The position numbers and the translations under genes are program-made. Source: Clostridium carboxidivorans P7 (GTDB taxonomy: Bacteria > Bacillota > Clostridia > Clostridiales > Clostridiaceae). Taken from it: a DNA stretch of 64,000 nt. Positions 26,223 to 39,233 of this stretch are shown here, one piece after another; positions within the stretch are counted from its first letter, which is position 1, and every line of letters begins with the position of its first letter. Location of the stretch: positions 4,588,001 to 4,652,000 of the forward strand of contig NZ_CP011803.1 of NCBI RefSeq assembly GCF_001038625.1, in the 5' to 3' direction. The notes below the pieces were generated by a model. It was not told the DNA's origin. It saw only the letters and a program-made list of their open reading frames with translations, and did no database searches.

Positions 26223-27314
26223 ATGTATATAAAATATTTGCAACTCATTAATTTTAGAAACTATAAAGAATTAAATATAGAACTAAATAAAAATATAAAT
26301 GTTTTTATTGGTAATAATGCTCAAGGAAAAACCAATATTTTAGAGAGCATATATTATTGCAGTATTGGAAAATCTCCAAGAACAAATAAGGATAAAGAAC
26401 TTATAAATTGGAATGGTAAAGAAGCGTACATAAAGTTGTACGTTTCAAAGGATAGAATAGATAAAAAAATAGAAATAAAAATTTTTAAAGAAGGCAAGAA
26501 GGGTGTAAATGTAAATTCTATTAAAGTAAATAAGATATCTGACCTTATGGGAGTTTTTAATGTAGTTATGTTTTCACCTGAAGATTTAAAAATAGTTAAA
26601 GAATCTCCATCACATAGACGAAAGTTTTTAGATATAGAATTATGCAAATTGAGTAAAAAGTATTATTTCAACCTGGTTCAATACAATAAAGTTTTAAATG
26701 AAAGAAACGTAGTTTTAAGGAAATGGGATAAGAAAAATTTAGATATGTTACAAGTGTATGATGAGCAACTTGCTAAGTATGGAGCATATATAGTTAAAAC
26801 TAGGGATCATTATGTAAAAAAACTTACAGAAAAGGGCATAATAATACATAAAAATATAACCTCAGGTTCTGAAAATATAGAATTCAACTATATAACAGGT
26901 GTAAAAAGTATTGATAACTCAGAAGAAGAAATTCTAAATTTATTAGAAAATAATAGATTAAAAGATTTTGAAAAGAGAATTACATCTTTTGGACCTCATA
27001 GAGATGATTTTAGTATAAAAATAAATGGAGTAGATACTAGAAGTTATGGTTCACAAGGACAGCAAAGAACTTCAGTTTTAACTATTAAATTTGCTTCTTT
27101 AGAAATAATAAAAGAAACTATTGGTGAATATCCAGTTCTTTTATTAGATGACGTTTTATCTGAACTCGATTCTAATAGACAAAAATATATATTAAATTCT
27201 ATTAGTGATATACAAACATTTATAACCTGTACTGGGATTGAAGATATAAAAAATAATTTAAAAAAAGATTCTCAATTATTTGTAGTTGAAAAAGGTTTTG
27301 TTAATAGAATTTGA
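26223..27314 (+). CDS. recF: DNA replication and repair protein RecF
   Basis: A 363-residue SMC/ABC-type ATPase that with RecO and RecR loads RecA at gaps. Walker A IGNNAQGKTNILESIYY, signature SYGSQGQQRTSVLTIKFA and Walker B VLLLDDVLSELD are intact. The start is set at ATG 26223 (MYIKYLQLINFRNYK): AGGTG lies eight bases upstream, family members begin this way, and the earlier ATG at 26205 lies at the promoter. Confidence 0.96.
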   Translation: MYIKYLQLINFRNYKELNIELNKNINVFIGNNAQGKTNILESIYYCSIGKSPRTNKDKELINWNGKEAYIKLYVSKDRIDKKIEIKIFKEGKKGVNVNSIKVNKISDLMGVFNVVMFSPEDLKIVKESPSHRRKFLDIELCKLSKKYYFNLVQYNKVLNERNVVLRKWDKKNLDMLQVYDEQLAKYGAYIVKTRDHYVKKLTEKGIIIHKNITSGSENIEFNYITGVKSIDNSEEEILNLLENNRLKDFEKRITSFGPHRDDFSIKINGVDTRSYGSQGQQRTSVLTIKFASLEIIKETIGEYPVLLLDDVLSELDSNRQKYILNSISDIQTFITCTGIEDIKNNLKKDSQLFVVEKGFVNRI

Positions 27315-27328
27315 AAGGAGATTGTTTT

Positions 27329-27592
27329 ATGTTTTTACACTTAGGTGAAAATATAGTGGTTCCAATAAAAGATATAATTGGTATATTTGATGTGGAAAAT
27401 TCAATGTATAGTTCTGATACTATTCAGTTTTTGAGAATGGCTGAGGAAGATGGCTTTGTTCAAAGGATTACTAAGGATAAACCAAAGTCCTTTATTATAG
27501 CTGAAGTTGATAAAAAAAGTAAAATTTATTTATCACCTATTTCTTCATCTACTTTAACTAAAAGATCAGAAACTTTATATTATGAGCCTTAG
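27329..27592 (+). CDS. remB: RemB/YaaB-type DUF370 protein
   Basis: An 87-residue DUF370 protein of the extracellular-matrix regulator family; it begins MFLHLGENIVVPIKDIIGIF. RemA-type members are DNA-binding ring proteins controlling biofilm genes; the recF-gyrB neighbour corresponds to Bacillus yaaB/remB. ATG 27329 follows AAAGGAG by eight bases; the TTG at 27311 is only an open-frame extension. The remA/remB role here is inferred. Confidence 0.85.
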   Translation: MFLHLGENIVVPIKDIIGIFDVENSMYSSDTIQFLRMAEEDGFVQRITKDKPKSFIIAEVDKKSKIYLSPISSSTLTKRSETLYYEP

Positions 27593-27607
27593 AATAGGAG
27601 GATAGGT

Positions 27608-29521
27608 ATGTCAGAACAAAAAAAACAAGTTTATGATGAAAATCAAATACAGGTATTAGAAGGACTGGAAGCAGTAAGAAAAAGACCAGGAATGTATATA
27701 GGAAGTACAAGTGCTAGAGGGCTTCATCATTTAGTTTACGAAATAGTTGATAATAGTATAGATGAGGCTTTAGCTGGTTTTTGCAAAAATATAGAAGTTT
27801 TTATACATAAAGATAATTCGATTACTGTTACTGATGATGGTAGAGGAATGCCAGTCGGCATGCATCCAAAAATGAAAAAACCTACTGTAGAGGTTATAAT
27901 GACAGTTCTACATGCAGGTGGAAAATTTGGCGGCGGTGGATACAAGGTTTCAGGAGGACTTCATGGTGTAGGAGCTTCTGTTGTAAATGCACTTTCAGAA
28001 TTATGTGAAGTTGAAGTTAAAAGAGAAGGACATATATGGAAGCAAGCATTTGAAAGAGGTAAGGTTAAAACGGGTCTTGAAATAGTAGGTGACAGTGAAG
28101 GACATGGGACTAAGATTCACTTTAAGCCAGATGCCGAAATTTTTGAAGAAGTAGATTATGATTATGATACATTAGCTCAAAGATTAAGAGAATTAGCATT
28201 TCTAAATAGAAATATAAGGATTAATCTAAGTGATGAAAGAATTGATAAATTAGAAGTTTTCCATTATGAAGGTGGAATAAAATCTTTTGTATCTTATCTA
28301 AATAGAAATAAGCAGGTAATTAATAAAGAGCCAATATATGTTGAAGGGAATAAACAAGATTGTTCTGTTGAAATTTCCATTCAATATAATGATGGATACA
28401 CAGAAAATATATTTTCTTTTGCAAACAACATAGATACAGTAGAAGGTGGAACACATTTAGCTGGATTTAAGTCTGCATTAACAAGAGCTTTTAATGATTA
28501 TGCAAAAAAATTTGGAATTTTAAAAGAAAATGATAAAAATTTATCTGGAGAAGATATAAGAGAAGGCCTTACAGCAGTTATATCAGTAAAACTTATTGAT
28601 CCTCAATTTGAAGGTCAAACAAAAACAAAACTTGGTAATAGTGAAGTTAGGGGAATAGTTGATGGTATAGTAGGTGAAGGAGTAAGTTCTTTTCTTCAAG
28701 AAAATCCACAAGTAGCAAAGTCTATACTTGATAAGTCATTAATGGCATCACGTGCTAGAGAAGCAGCTAGAAAGGCTAGAGAATTAACTAGACGTAAATC
28801 AATACTTGAAAATACATCTTTACCAGGTAAACTTGCAGATTGTTCGTCTAAGGACCCCAAAGAATGTGAAATATATTTAGTTGAGGGTGATTCTGCAGGA
28901 GGTTCTGCAAAACAAGGAAGAAACAGAAGATTTCAGGCTATATTACCTCTTCGTGGTAAAATAATGAATGTTGAAAAGCAAAGACTAGATAAAATTTTAG
29001 GATATGAAGAAATAAGAGCAATGATAACAGCTTTTGGTGGAGGAATAGGCAAGGATTTTGATGTTGAAAAAATAAGATATGATAGGATAATTATAATGAC
29101 CGATGCTGATGTAGATGGTGCACATATAAGAACATTGTTACTTACATTTTTCTATAGATACATGAAGGAACTAGTAGATCAAGGACATGTATATATAGCT
29201 CAACCACCACTTTACAAGGTTGCTAAAGGTAAAAAAGAACACTATGCTTATAGTGATAAAGAATTAGAAAAATTACTTGAGGATGTGGGCGGAAAAGACA
29301 ATAATACAAATATCCAAAGGTATAAAGGTCTTGGAGAAATGGATGCCACACAACTTTGGGATACTACTATGAATCCAGACGAAAGAGTCTTACTTCAAGT
29401 AACAGTAGAAGATGCTATGGCAGCTGATGAAATTTTTACTATACTTATGGGTGATAAGGTAGAGCCTCGTAGAGAGTTCATACAAGAAAATGCCAAAAAG
29501 GTTATAAACCTAGACATATAA
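27608..29521 (+). CDS. gyrB: DNA gyrase subunit B
   Basis: The 637-residue ATPase subunit of gyrase, which introduces negative supercoils. GHKL ATPase domain (1-220) with DNSIDEALAGF and the GGLHGVGASVVNALS loop, transducer domain, TOPRIM domain with EGDSAGGSAKQGRNR and DADVDGAHI, and the C-terminal tail. Full length. AGGAGG-type ribosome-binding site; 15 bases after remB. Confidence 0.99.
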   Translation: MSEQKKQVYDENQIQVLEGLEAVRKRPGMYIGSTSARGLHHLVYEIVDNSIDEALAGFCKNIEVFIHKDNSITVTDDGRGMPVGMHPKMKKPTVEVIMTVLHAGGKFGGGGYKVSGGLHGVGASVVNALSELCEVEVKREGHIWKQAFERGKVKTGLEIVGDSEGHGTKIHFKPDAEIFEEVDYDYDTLAQRLRELAFLNRNIRINLSDERIDKLEVFHYEGGIKSFVSYLNRNKQVINKEPIYVEGNKQDCSVEISIQYNDGYTENIFSFANNIDTVEGGTHLAGFKSALTRAFNDYAKKFGILKENDKNLSGEDIREGLTAVISVKLIDPQFEGQTKTKLGNSEVRGIVDGIVGEGVSSFLQENPQVAKSILDKSLMASRAREAARKARELTRRKSILENTSLPGKLADCSSKDPKECEIYLVEGDSAGGSAKQGRNRRFQAILPLRGKIMNVEKQRLDKILGYEEIRAMITAFGGGIGKDFDVEKIRYDRIIIMTDADVDGAHIRTLLLTFFYRYMKELVDQGHVYIAQPPLYKVAKGKKEHYAYSDKELEKLLEDVGGKDNNTNIQRYKGLGEMDATQLWDTTMNPDERVLLQVTVEDAMAADEIFTILMGDKVEPRREFIQENAKKVINLDI

Positions 29522-29537
29522 TAAAGAGGTGTAATTA

Positions 29538-32009
29538 ATGTTTAATGAAGGAAAGATTTTACCAGTAGACATAAGCCATGAAATGAAAAAATGTTATATA
29601 GATTATGCTATGAGTGTTATTGTAGGCCGTGCTTTACCAGATGTACGTGATGGTTTAAAACCTGTACATAGAAGAATTCTTTATTCTATGCATGAATTAG
29701 GGTTAACACCTGATAAGGGATATAGAAAGTGTGCAAGAATAGTTGGAGATGTTTTAGGTAAGTATCATCCACATGGTGATACAGCCGTTTATGATGCTTT
29801 AGTTAGATTAGCCCAAGATTTTTCTATAAGATATACATTAGTAAATGGACATGGAAACTTCGGTTCTGTAGATGGAGATAGCGCAGCAGCTATGAGATAT
29901 ACAGAAGCTAAAATGAATAAAATAACTCTTGAAATGTTGAGAGATATAAATAAAAATACAGTAGATTTTGTTCCAAACTTTGATGGAGAAGAACAAGAAC
30001 CATCAGTAATACCAGCAAGATTTCCTAACTTACTTGTTAATGGATCTGCAGGGATAGCTGTAGGTATGGCAACTAATATTCCTCCACACAATTTAACAGA
30101 AGTTATAAATGGTATATCAATGCTTATAGATAATCCTGAAGTAACAATAACAGAATTAATGACAGAAATAAAAGGACCTGATTTTCCTACTGCAGGTATA
30201 ATACTTGGAAAGTTGGGAATAAGGGATGCATACGAAACAGGAAGAGGAAAAGTTATTGTAAGAGCTAAAACTGATATTGAAGAGGAAAAAGGACGACATA
30301 GAATAATCGTAACTGAAATACCTTATCAAGTAAATAAAGCTAAGCTTATAGAAAGTATAGCTGACTTAGTTAAGGATAAAAAAATAGAGGGAATTTCAGA
30401 CATTAGAGATGAATCAGACAGGGAAGGTATGAGAATTGTAATAGAATTAAAAAGAGATGCCAACCCTAATGTAATTTTAAATCAACTTTATAAACATACC
30501 AAAATGCAAGATACTTTTGGTATTATAATGCTTGCACTTGTAAATAATAAACCAGAAGTATTAAACTTGAAACAAATTCTTGTACATTACTTAGAATTCC
30601 AAAAAGAAGTAATAAGAAGAAGAACTAAGTTTGATTTAGATAAAGCTTTAGCTAGAGCACATATCTTAGAAGGATTGAGAATAGCACTTGACCACATAGA
30701 TGAAGTTATAAATCTTATAAGATCTTCAAAAAATGGTGAAGAAGCTAAAAATGGTCTTATGAATAGTTTTAATCTTTCTGAAAAACAGGCTCAGGCTATA
30801 TTGGATATGAGACTTCAAAGGCTTACAGGCTTAGAAAGAGAAAAAATAGAAAATGAATATAAAGAATTAGAAAATACTATAGCATATTTAAAAGATGTAT
30901 TAGCAAAAGAAGAATTAGTTTTAAAAATAATAAAAGAAGAGCTTACAGAAATAAAAAATAAATATGGTGATGACAGAAGAACTGAAATACAAAAAAATGA
31001 TAATGAGATAAGTATAGAAGACTTAATACAAGAGCAGGAAGTAGTTGTAACACTAACACATGCCGGATATATAAAGAGAATAGCAGCGGATACATATTCT
31101 GCTCAAAAGAGAGGCGGAAAAGGAATACAAGCAATGACTACAAAGGAAGATGATTTTGTAGAGCATATGTTTGTTACATCAACACACAATAATATATTGT
31201 TCTTTACAAATAGAGGTAGGGTTTATAAGTTAAAAGGATATGAATTACCAGATGCAGGTAGAACAGCTAAAGGGGTAAATTTAATAAACTTATTACCTAT
31301 TGAAACTAATGAAAAAATACAGGCCGTTATAACTTTTAAAGAGTTTGATAAAACTAACTATTTTATAATGGGAACAAGACAAGGATTAATTAAGAAGACT
31401 CAAGTTAGTCAATATTCATCTATAAGAAAAAATGGATTAAATGCAATAAACTTAAGAGAAGATGATGAACTTATAGGTGTTAGAATGACTACAGGAGAAA
31501 GTGAAATACTTGTATTTACCAAGAATGGTTATGCTATCAGATTCAATGAGAGAGATGTAAGGCCTATGGGAAGAACTGCCACAGGTGTTAAAGCTATAAC
31601 CTTAAGAAAAGAAGATATAGCAGTTGCTATGGATATAGTATGTGAAGGACAGGATGTTTTGGTCATAAGTGAAAATGGCTTTGGAAAGAGGACTCCTGTA
31701 TCTGAGTACACTCCTCATAGAAGAGGTGGAAAAGGTATGATAACATATAAAATAACAGAAAAAACAGGGGCTATAGTTGGAGCTAGAGTAGTAAAAGATG
31801 AAGATGAAATGATGCTTGTAAATAGCAGTAATGTAGCTATAAGATTAAATGTATCAGGTATATCAACAACTAGTAGAAATGCAATGGGTGTTACTTTAAT
31901 GAGAACAGATGAAGAACAAAAGGTAGTTGCTATTGCTAAAATTAATTATGATGAAAACGTAGAAAAAATTGCTGAAGAAAAAGATGATGAAATATCAGAA
32001 AATGAATAA
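29538..32009 (+). CDS. gyrA: DNA gyrase subunit A
   Basis: The 823-residue DNA-cleaving subunit. The active-site tyrosine is in AAMRYTEAK. The quinolone-determining region reads GKYHPHGDTAVYDALVRLAQ, with Thr at the position of E. coli Ser83, normal in clostridia, and no resistance-type change visible. The C-terminal beta-pinwheel carries a GyrA-box-like QKRGGKG. Sixteen bases after gyrB. Followed by a hairpin terminator that has become one of two copies flanking an insertion sequence. Confidence 0.99.
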   Translation: MFNEGKILPVDISHEMKKCYIDYAMSVIVGRALPDVRDGLKPVHRRILYSMHELGLTPDKGYRKCARIVGDVLGKYHPHGDTAVYDALVRLAQDFSIRYTLVNGHGNFGSVDGDSAAAMRYTEAKMNKITLEMLRDINKNTVDFVPNFDGEEQEPSVIPARFPNLLVNGSAGIAVGMATNIPPHNLTEVINGISMLIDNPEVTITELMTEIKGPDFPTAGIILGKLGIRDAYETGRGKVIVRAKTDIEEEKGRHRIIVTEIPYQVNKAKLIESIADLVKDKKIEGISDIRDESDREGMRIVIELKRDANPNVILNQLYKHTKMQDTFGIIMLALVNNKPEVLNLKQILVHYLEFQKEVIRRRTKFDLDKALARAHILEGLRIALDHIDEVINLIRSSKNGEEAKNGLMNSFNLSEKQAQAILDMRLQRLTGLEREKIENEYKELENTIAYLKDVLAKEELVLKIIKEELTEIKNKYGDDRRTEIQKNDNEISIEDLIQEQEVVVTLTHAGYIKRIAADTYSAQKRGGKGIQAMTTKEDDFVEHMFVTSTHNNILFFTNRGRVYKLKGYELPDAGRTAKGVNLINLLPIETNEKIQAVITFKEFDKTNYFIMGTRQGLIKKTQVSQYSSIRKNGLNAINLREDDELIGVRMTTGESEILVFTKNGYAIRFNERDVRPMGRTATGVKAITLRKEDIAVAMDIVCEGQDVLVISENGFGKRTPVSEYTPHRRGGKGMITYKITEKTGAIVGARVVKDEDEMMLVNSSNVAIRLNVSGISTTSRNAMGVTLMRTDEEQKVVAIAKINYDENVEKIAEEKDDEISENE

Positions 32010-32060
32010 AATCTTAAAACAAATGAGAGGTATTAGTACCTCTCATTTGTTTTAAGATTG
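32009..32060. repeat. 52-bp direct repeat, copy 1 (gyrA terminator)
   Basis: Contains a 22-bp perfect inverted repeat (32011-32032 and 32037-32058) with a TTAG loop, an intrinsic terminator for gyrA. It is identical over 52 bases to 33672-33723, and the two copies exactly bracket the insertion sequence. Confidence 0.92.
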
Positions 32061-32105
32061 CAGGCTGTTGATAAACATATTTTGTCAGCAGCCTTTTAAA
32101 TTTTT

Positions 32106-32126
32106 AGCCCGATAGGGCTTTTTTTT
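32106..32126 (+). terminator. Terminator inside the left end of the IS
   Basis: AGCCC-GATA-GGGCT (32106-32119) followed by seven T, about 70 bases upstream of the transposase start. It would stop read-in from gyrA. Confidence 0.75.
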
Positions 32127-32196
32127 AATTCAAAAAGGATTTTAAGATTTTGTGTAGAATTAATATAATATCAGATTTTTTAAGGAGTTAACTATT

Positions 32197-32787
32197 ATGA
32201 TTAAAGAAAATAATTCTGCACAGCAACAATTAGAGTTAGTATATATAGAAAATTTAGTTCCCAAAGATCATATCTTAAGGAAAATTGATAAATATATAGA
32301 TTTTTCATTTATAAGAGATTTAACTAAGGACTTCTATTGTCCTGATAATGGACGACCAGCAATTCAGCCAGTAGTTTTATTCAAAATGTTATTTATAGGT
32401 TACTTATTTGCAATAAGATCAGAGCGACAGCTCGTGAAAGAAATTGAAGTAAATGTAGCTTATCGCTGGTTTTTAGGATTTTCATTAACAGATAAAATCC
32501 CAAGTCATTCTACTATAAGCCAAAATAGAATAACAAGATTTAAGGATACAAATATATACCAAGAAATCTTCGATAATATTGTATTTCAAGCAATAAATAA
32601 AAAATTGGTAGATGGTAAAATTCTATATACAGATTCTACACATTTGAAAGCTAACGCTAATAAAAACAAGTTTACAAAAGAACAAATTACACAATCAACC
32701 AAAGACTATTTTAATGAGTTAGAAGAAGACATTAATAAGGATAGAGTAGCTCATGGAAAACAACCTCTAAAAAAAAAGATAAAATAG
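32197..32787 (+). CDS. IS1182 transposase, N-terminal part
   Basis: A 196-residue N-terminal half of a DDE transposase. It includes the DUF772 region (LFKMLFIGYLFAIRSERQLVKEIEVNVAYRWFL split over about 60-95) and the first catalytic Asp in YTDSTHLKANANK. AAGGAG precedes the ATG. The frame ends at TAG 32785-32787 just after nine A (32769-32777). The heptamer A_AAA_AAG at 32772-32778 is in the correct zero frame for -1 slippage, which would join it to the following open frame. Confidence 0.88.
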   Translation: MIKENNSAQQQLELVYIENLVPKDHILRKIDKYIDFSFIRDLTKDFYCPDNGRPAIQPVVLFKMLFIGYLFAIRSERQLVKEIEVNVAYRWFLGFSLTDKIPSHSTISQNRITRFKDTNIYQEIFDNIVFQAINKKLVDGKILYTDSTHLKANANKNKFTKEQITQSTKDYFNELEEDINKDRVAHGKQPLKKKIK

Positions 32788-33632
32788 AAAAAACTAAAGA
32801 AATTAAGACCAGTACTACAGACCCTGATAGTGGCTATATGCATAGGGATGGAAAACCAAAAGGATTTTTTTATTTAGATCATAGAACTGTAGATGGAAAG
32901 TATAACATAATAACAGATGTTTATGTAACGCCTGGTAACATAAATGATGTAGATCCTTATATAGAAAGACTAGATGTTCAAATTAAAAAGTTTAATTTGC
33001 AAACTAAATATGTTGGAGCCGATGCTGGTTATTCTACTAATAATATTTGTAAACAAATATTTGAACGAGAACTAAAAGCAGTTATGGGCTATAGACGTAG
33101 TCCTCATGTAAAAGGTAAATTTACTAAATTTAGATTCCAATATGTTAAAGAACAAGATGTATATTATTGTCCAGATTTAAGAGCATTAGAATATAGAACT
33201 ACTAACCGTGATGGTTATAGAGAATATGTATGTAAAATCGAGTACTGCAGCCAATGCAATAAAAAAGAAAATTGCTTATCAGATAAAAGCAAAAGAAAAG
33301 TTGTTTATCGCCATGTCTGGGAAGATTACAAGGATGAAGTAATCAAATTTACTAAGACTGATAAAGGAAAATGGCTATATAAAAGAAGAAAAGAAACTAT
33401 CGAGCGTAGCTTTGCAGATTCAAAAAATCTCCATGGTCTGCGCTATTGTCGCATGCGTGGAATTAAAAAAGTTTCTGAACAATGTTTGTTAACAGCAGCA
33501 GTTCAGAATATGAAAAAGATAGCCAGGGTGCTATCGCACCTATTTTTGCAATTTTTAAAGAATTCACTAACCAATTTATGGATAACATTCTCTTTTTATA
33601 TGCTACCGCATAAATATTTAAGACAAAATTAA
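32779..33632 (+). pseudogene. IS1182 transposase, C-terminal part in the -1 frame
   Basis: Continuation of the transposase one frame back. Reading from the A-run gives DKIEKTKEIKTSTTDPDSGY followed by an ATG-started frame at 32838 of 264 residues. It carries the second catalytic Asp in YVGADAGYST, a cysteine group (CKIEYCSQCNKKENC) and the third acidic residue in ERSFADSKNLHGLRYCRMRG. A single base added to the A-run, or a programmed -1 shift, would restore a normal single protein. Alone it lacks the first catalytic residue. Confidence 0.8.
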
Positions 33633-33659
33633 ACCCAGCACTTTAAAAATGCTGGGTTT
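33631..33659. terminator. Terminator inside the right end of the IS
   Basis: Perfect 10-bp stem, arms 33631-33640 and 33650-33659, overlapping the transposase stop codon; A and T flanks make it usable in both directions. Confidence 0.75.
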
Positions 33660-33671
33660 ATGAACAATCTG

Positions 33672-33723
33672 AAATCTTAAAACAAATGAGAGGTATTAGT
33701 ACCTCTCATTTGTTTTAAGATTG
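33672..33723. repeat. 52-bp direct repeat, copy 2
   Basis: Identical to 32009-32060, including the full 22-bp inverted repeat and loop. Flanking bases differ on both sides, so the shared block is exactly 52 bases. Confidence 0.92.
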
Positions 33724-33848
33724 AAATTAATGATATTCTTCGTTATATTACTAAGCAAACTAAACCAGGTGTATCCTTATAAGAAAAAGCTCAAAAATTC
33801 GAGATATAAGCAGGAAATTTATTATATTTAAGTGTAATGGATATAGTT
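33723..33848 (+). pseudogene. Decayed AraC-type helix-turn-helix fragment
   Basis: One frame reads EINDILRYITKQTKPGVSL, stop (33780), EKAQKFEI, stop (33807), AGNLLYLSVMDIV. The spacing resembles the first helix-turn-helix of AraC-type DNA-binding domains (ILxYIxxN...SLxxxAxKFxISxxYLxxLF). Two stops and no start mark it as a remnant lying between the IS and the rRNA operon. The assignment is tentative. The rest of 33849-33920 is AT-rich and unassigned. Confidence 0.3.
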
Positions 33849-33924
33849 TAACAATAAAAAGAAATTAAATTTGATAAAATAACACATGTCGCTGATAAGT
33901 ACAGCAACTTAAACTAATTAATGT

Positions 33925-33953
33925 TTGACAGACTTCAGCTCACATGATATACT
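33925..33953 (+). promoter_or_regulatory. rRNA operon promoter P1
   Basis: TTGACA (33925-33930), 17-nt spacer, TATACT (33948-33953), with TG just before the -10. Followed by AAAAGTCGT near the expected start. Confidence 0.85.
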
Positions 33954-33996
33954 ACAAAAGTCGTGTGATTGTTGAAAAAGGATTTAAAAAAAGTTC

Positions 33997-34025
33997 TTGA
34001 CAAGATTAATCAAACATGATAAGAT
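33997..34025 (+). promoter_or_regulatory. rRNA operon promoter P2
   Basis: TTGACA (33997-34002), 17-nt spacer, TAAGAT (34020-34025), 72 bases after P1 and again followed by AAAAGTCGT at the start region, so the two initially transcribed sequences match. Confidence 0.85.
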
Positions 34026-34057
34026 ATAAAAGTCGTCAGGGTACGACAAGATCCTTG

Positions 34058-34071
34058 AAAATTAAACAGAG
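34058..34071 (+). other. 16S rRNA processing stem, 5' strand
   Basis: A 14-base sequence perfectly complementary to 35725-35738 beyond the 16S gene; the pair forms the RNase III processing stalk of pre-16S rRNA. Confidence 0.8.
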
Positions 34072-34163
34072 TGAAAGTAAGATAAAAATCTTATTTTAAA
34101 TAAGCCAGTATTAGTTAAACTAATAAGTTTAACGTCAATAATTTGAGTACAGATTAAACTTTT

Positions 34164-38797
<4,634 letters not shown>

Positions 38798-38852
38798 ATA
38801 AATTCACTGTGCAATTTTGAGATAACAAAATCTCTAAAATTAAATAAGAATA

Positions 38853-38969
38853 TCTGGTGATAATGACATAAAGGTAACACCCGTTCCCATTCCGAACACG
38901 ATGGTTAAGCTTTATAGTGCCGATGGTACTGCAGGGGAGGCTCTGTGGAAGAGTAGGTCGTTGCCAGGT
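38853..38969 (+). rRNA. rrf: 5S ribosomal RNA
   Basis: About 117 bases with the conserved CCCGTTCCCATTCCGAACAC core and complementary ends (TCTGGTGATAATG with TCGTTGCCAGG). Lies 56 bases after the 23S gene. Confidence 0.95.
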
Positions 38970-38972
38970 TAA

Positions 38973-39049
38973 GGATCTTTAGCTCAGTTGGTTAGAGCAA
39001 CCGGCTCATAACCGGTAGGTCCGGGGTTCGAGTCCCTGAAGGTCCACCA
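38973..39049 (+). tRNA. tRNA with CAU anticodon (Met or Ile2)
   Basis: Complete cloverleaf of 77 bases with encoded CCA; anticodon loop CTCATAA. By sequence it is not an initiator (it pairs at position 1-72). The body (GGATCTTTAGCTCAGTTGG...AAGGTCCACCA) looks close to Firmicute tRNA-Ile2, whose C34 becomes lysidine and reads AUA, so elongator Met and Ile2 cannot be separated safely by eye. Confidence 0.9.
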
Positions 39050-39052
39050 TAT

Positions 39053-39128
39053 GGGGGTATAGCTCAGTTGGGAGAGCATCTGCCTTGCACGCAGAGGGTC
39101 AAGAGTTCGAGTCTCTTTATCTCCACCA
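39053..39128 (+). tRNA. tRNA-Ala(UGC)
   Basis: Complete 76-base cloverleaf with encoded CCA; anticodon loop CTTGCAC. Three bases after the preceding tRNA and last gene of the rRNA operon. Confidence 0.96.
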
Positions 39129-39130
39129 TA

Positions 39131-39166
39131 AAATATCTGTAATTTAAATTACAGATATTTTTTTTT
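39131..39166 (+). terminator. rRNA operon terminator
   Basis: Perfect 30-bp palindrome (39131-39160) running into a continuous T-run to 39166, two bases after tRNA-Ala. Confidence 0.92.
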
Positions 39167-39233
39167 ATAAATAATTAGTGTACTTTATAACTATATGAAT
39201 TAAAATATAATTATAAAGAAGGAGTTGTATTTT

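Larger units (their letters stand above)
32061..33671 (+). mobile_element. IS1182-family insertion sequence, 1611 bp
   Basis: Ends are imperfect 16-bp inverted repeats matching at 13 of 16 positions: CAGGCTGTTGATAAAC at 32061-32076 and the complement of 33656-33671. The transposase is of the IS1182 type. Inside the left end are two terminator-like hairpins (32063-32092 and 32106-32126) that would insulate the transposase from gyrA transcription, and inside the right end another (33631-33659). The element sits between identical 52-bp repeats, which are best read as a target duplication of a palindromic terminator. Confidence 0.88.

Noticed and set aside
29750..29820. Thr at the GyrA position of Ser83 as quinolone resistance
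   Set aside because: Thr is the normal residue there in many clostridia; no resistance claim can be made.
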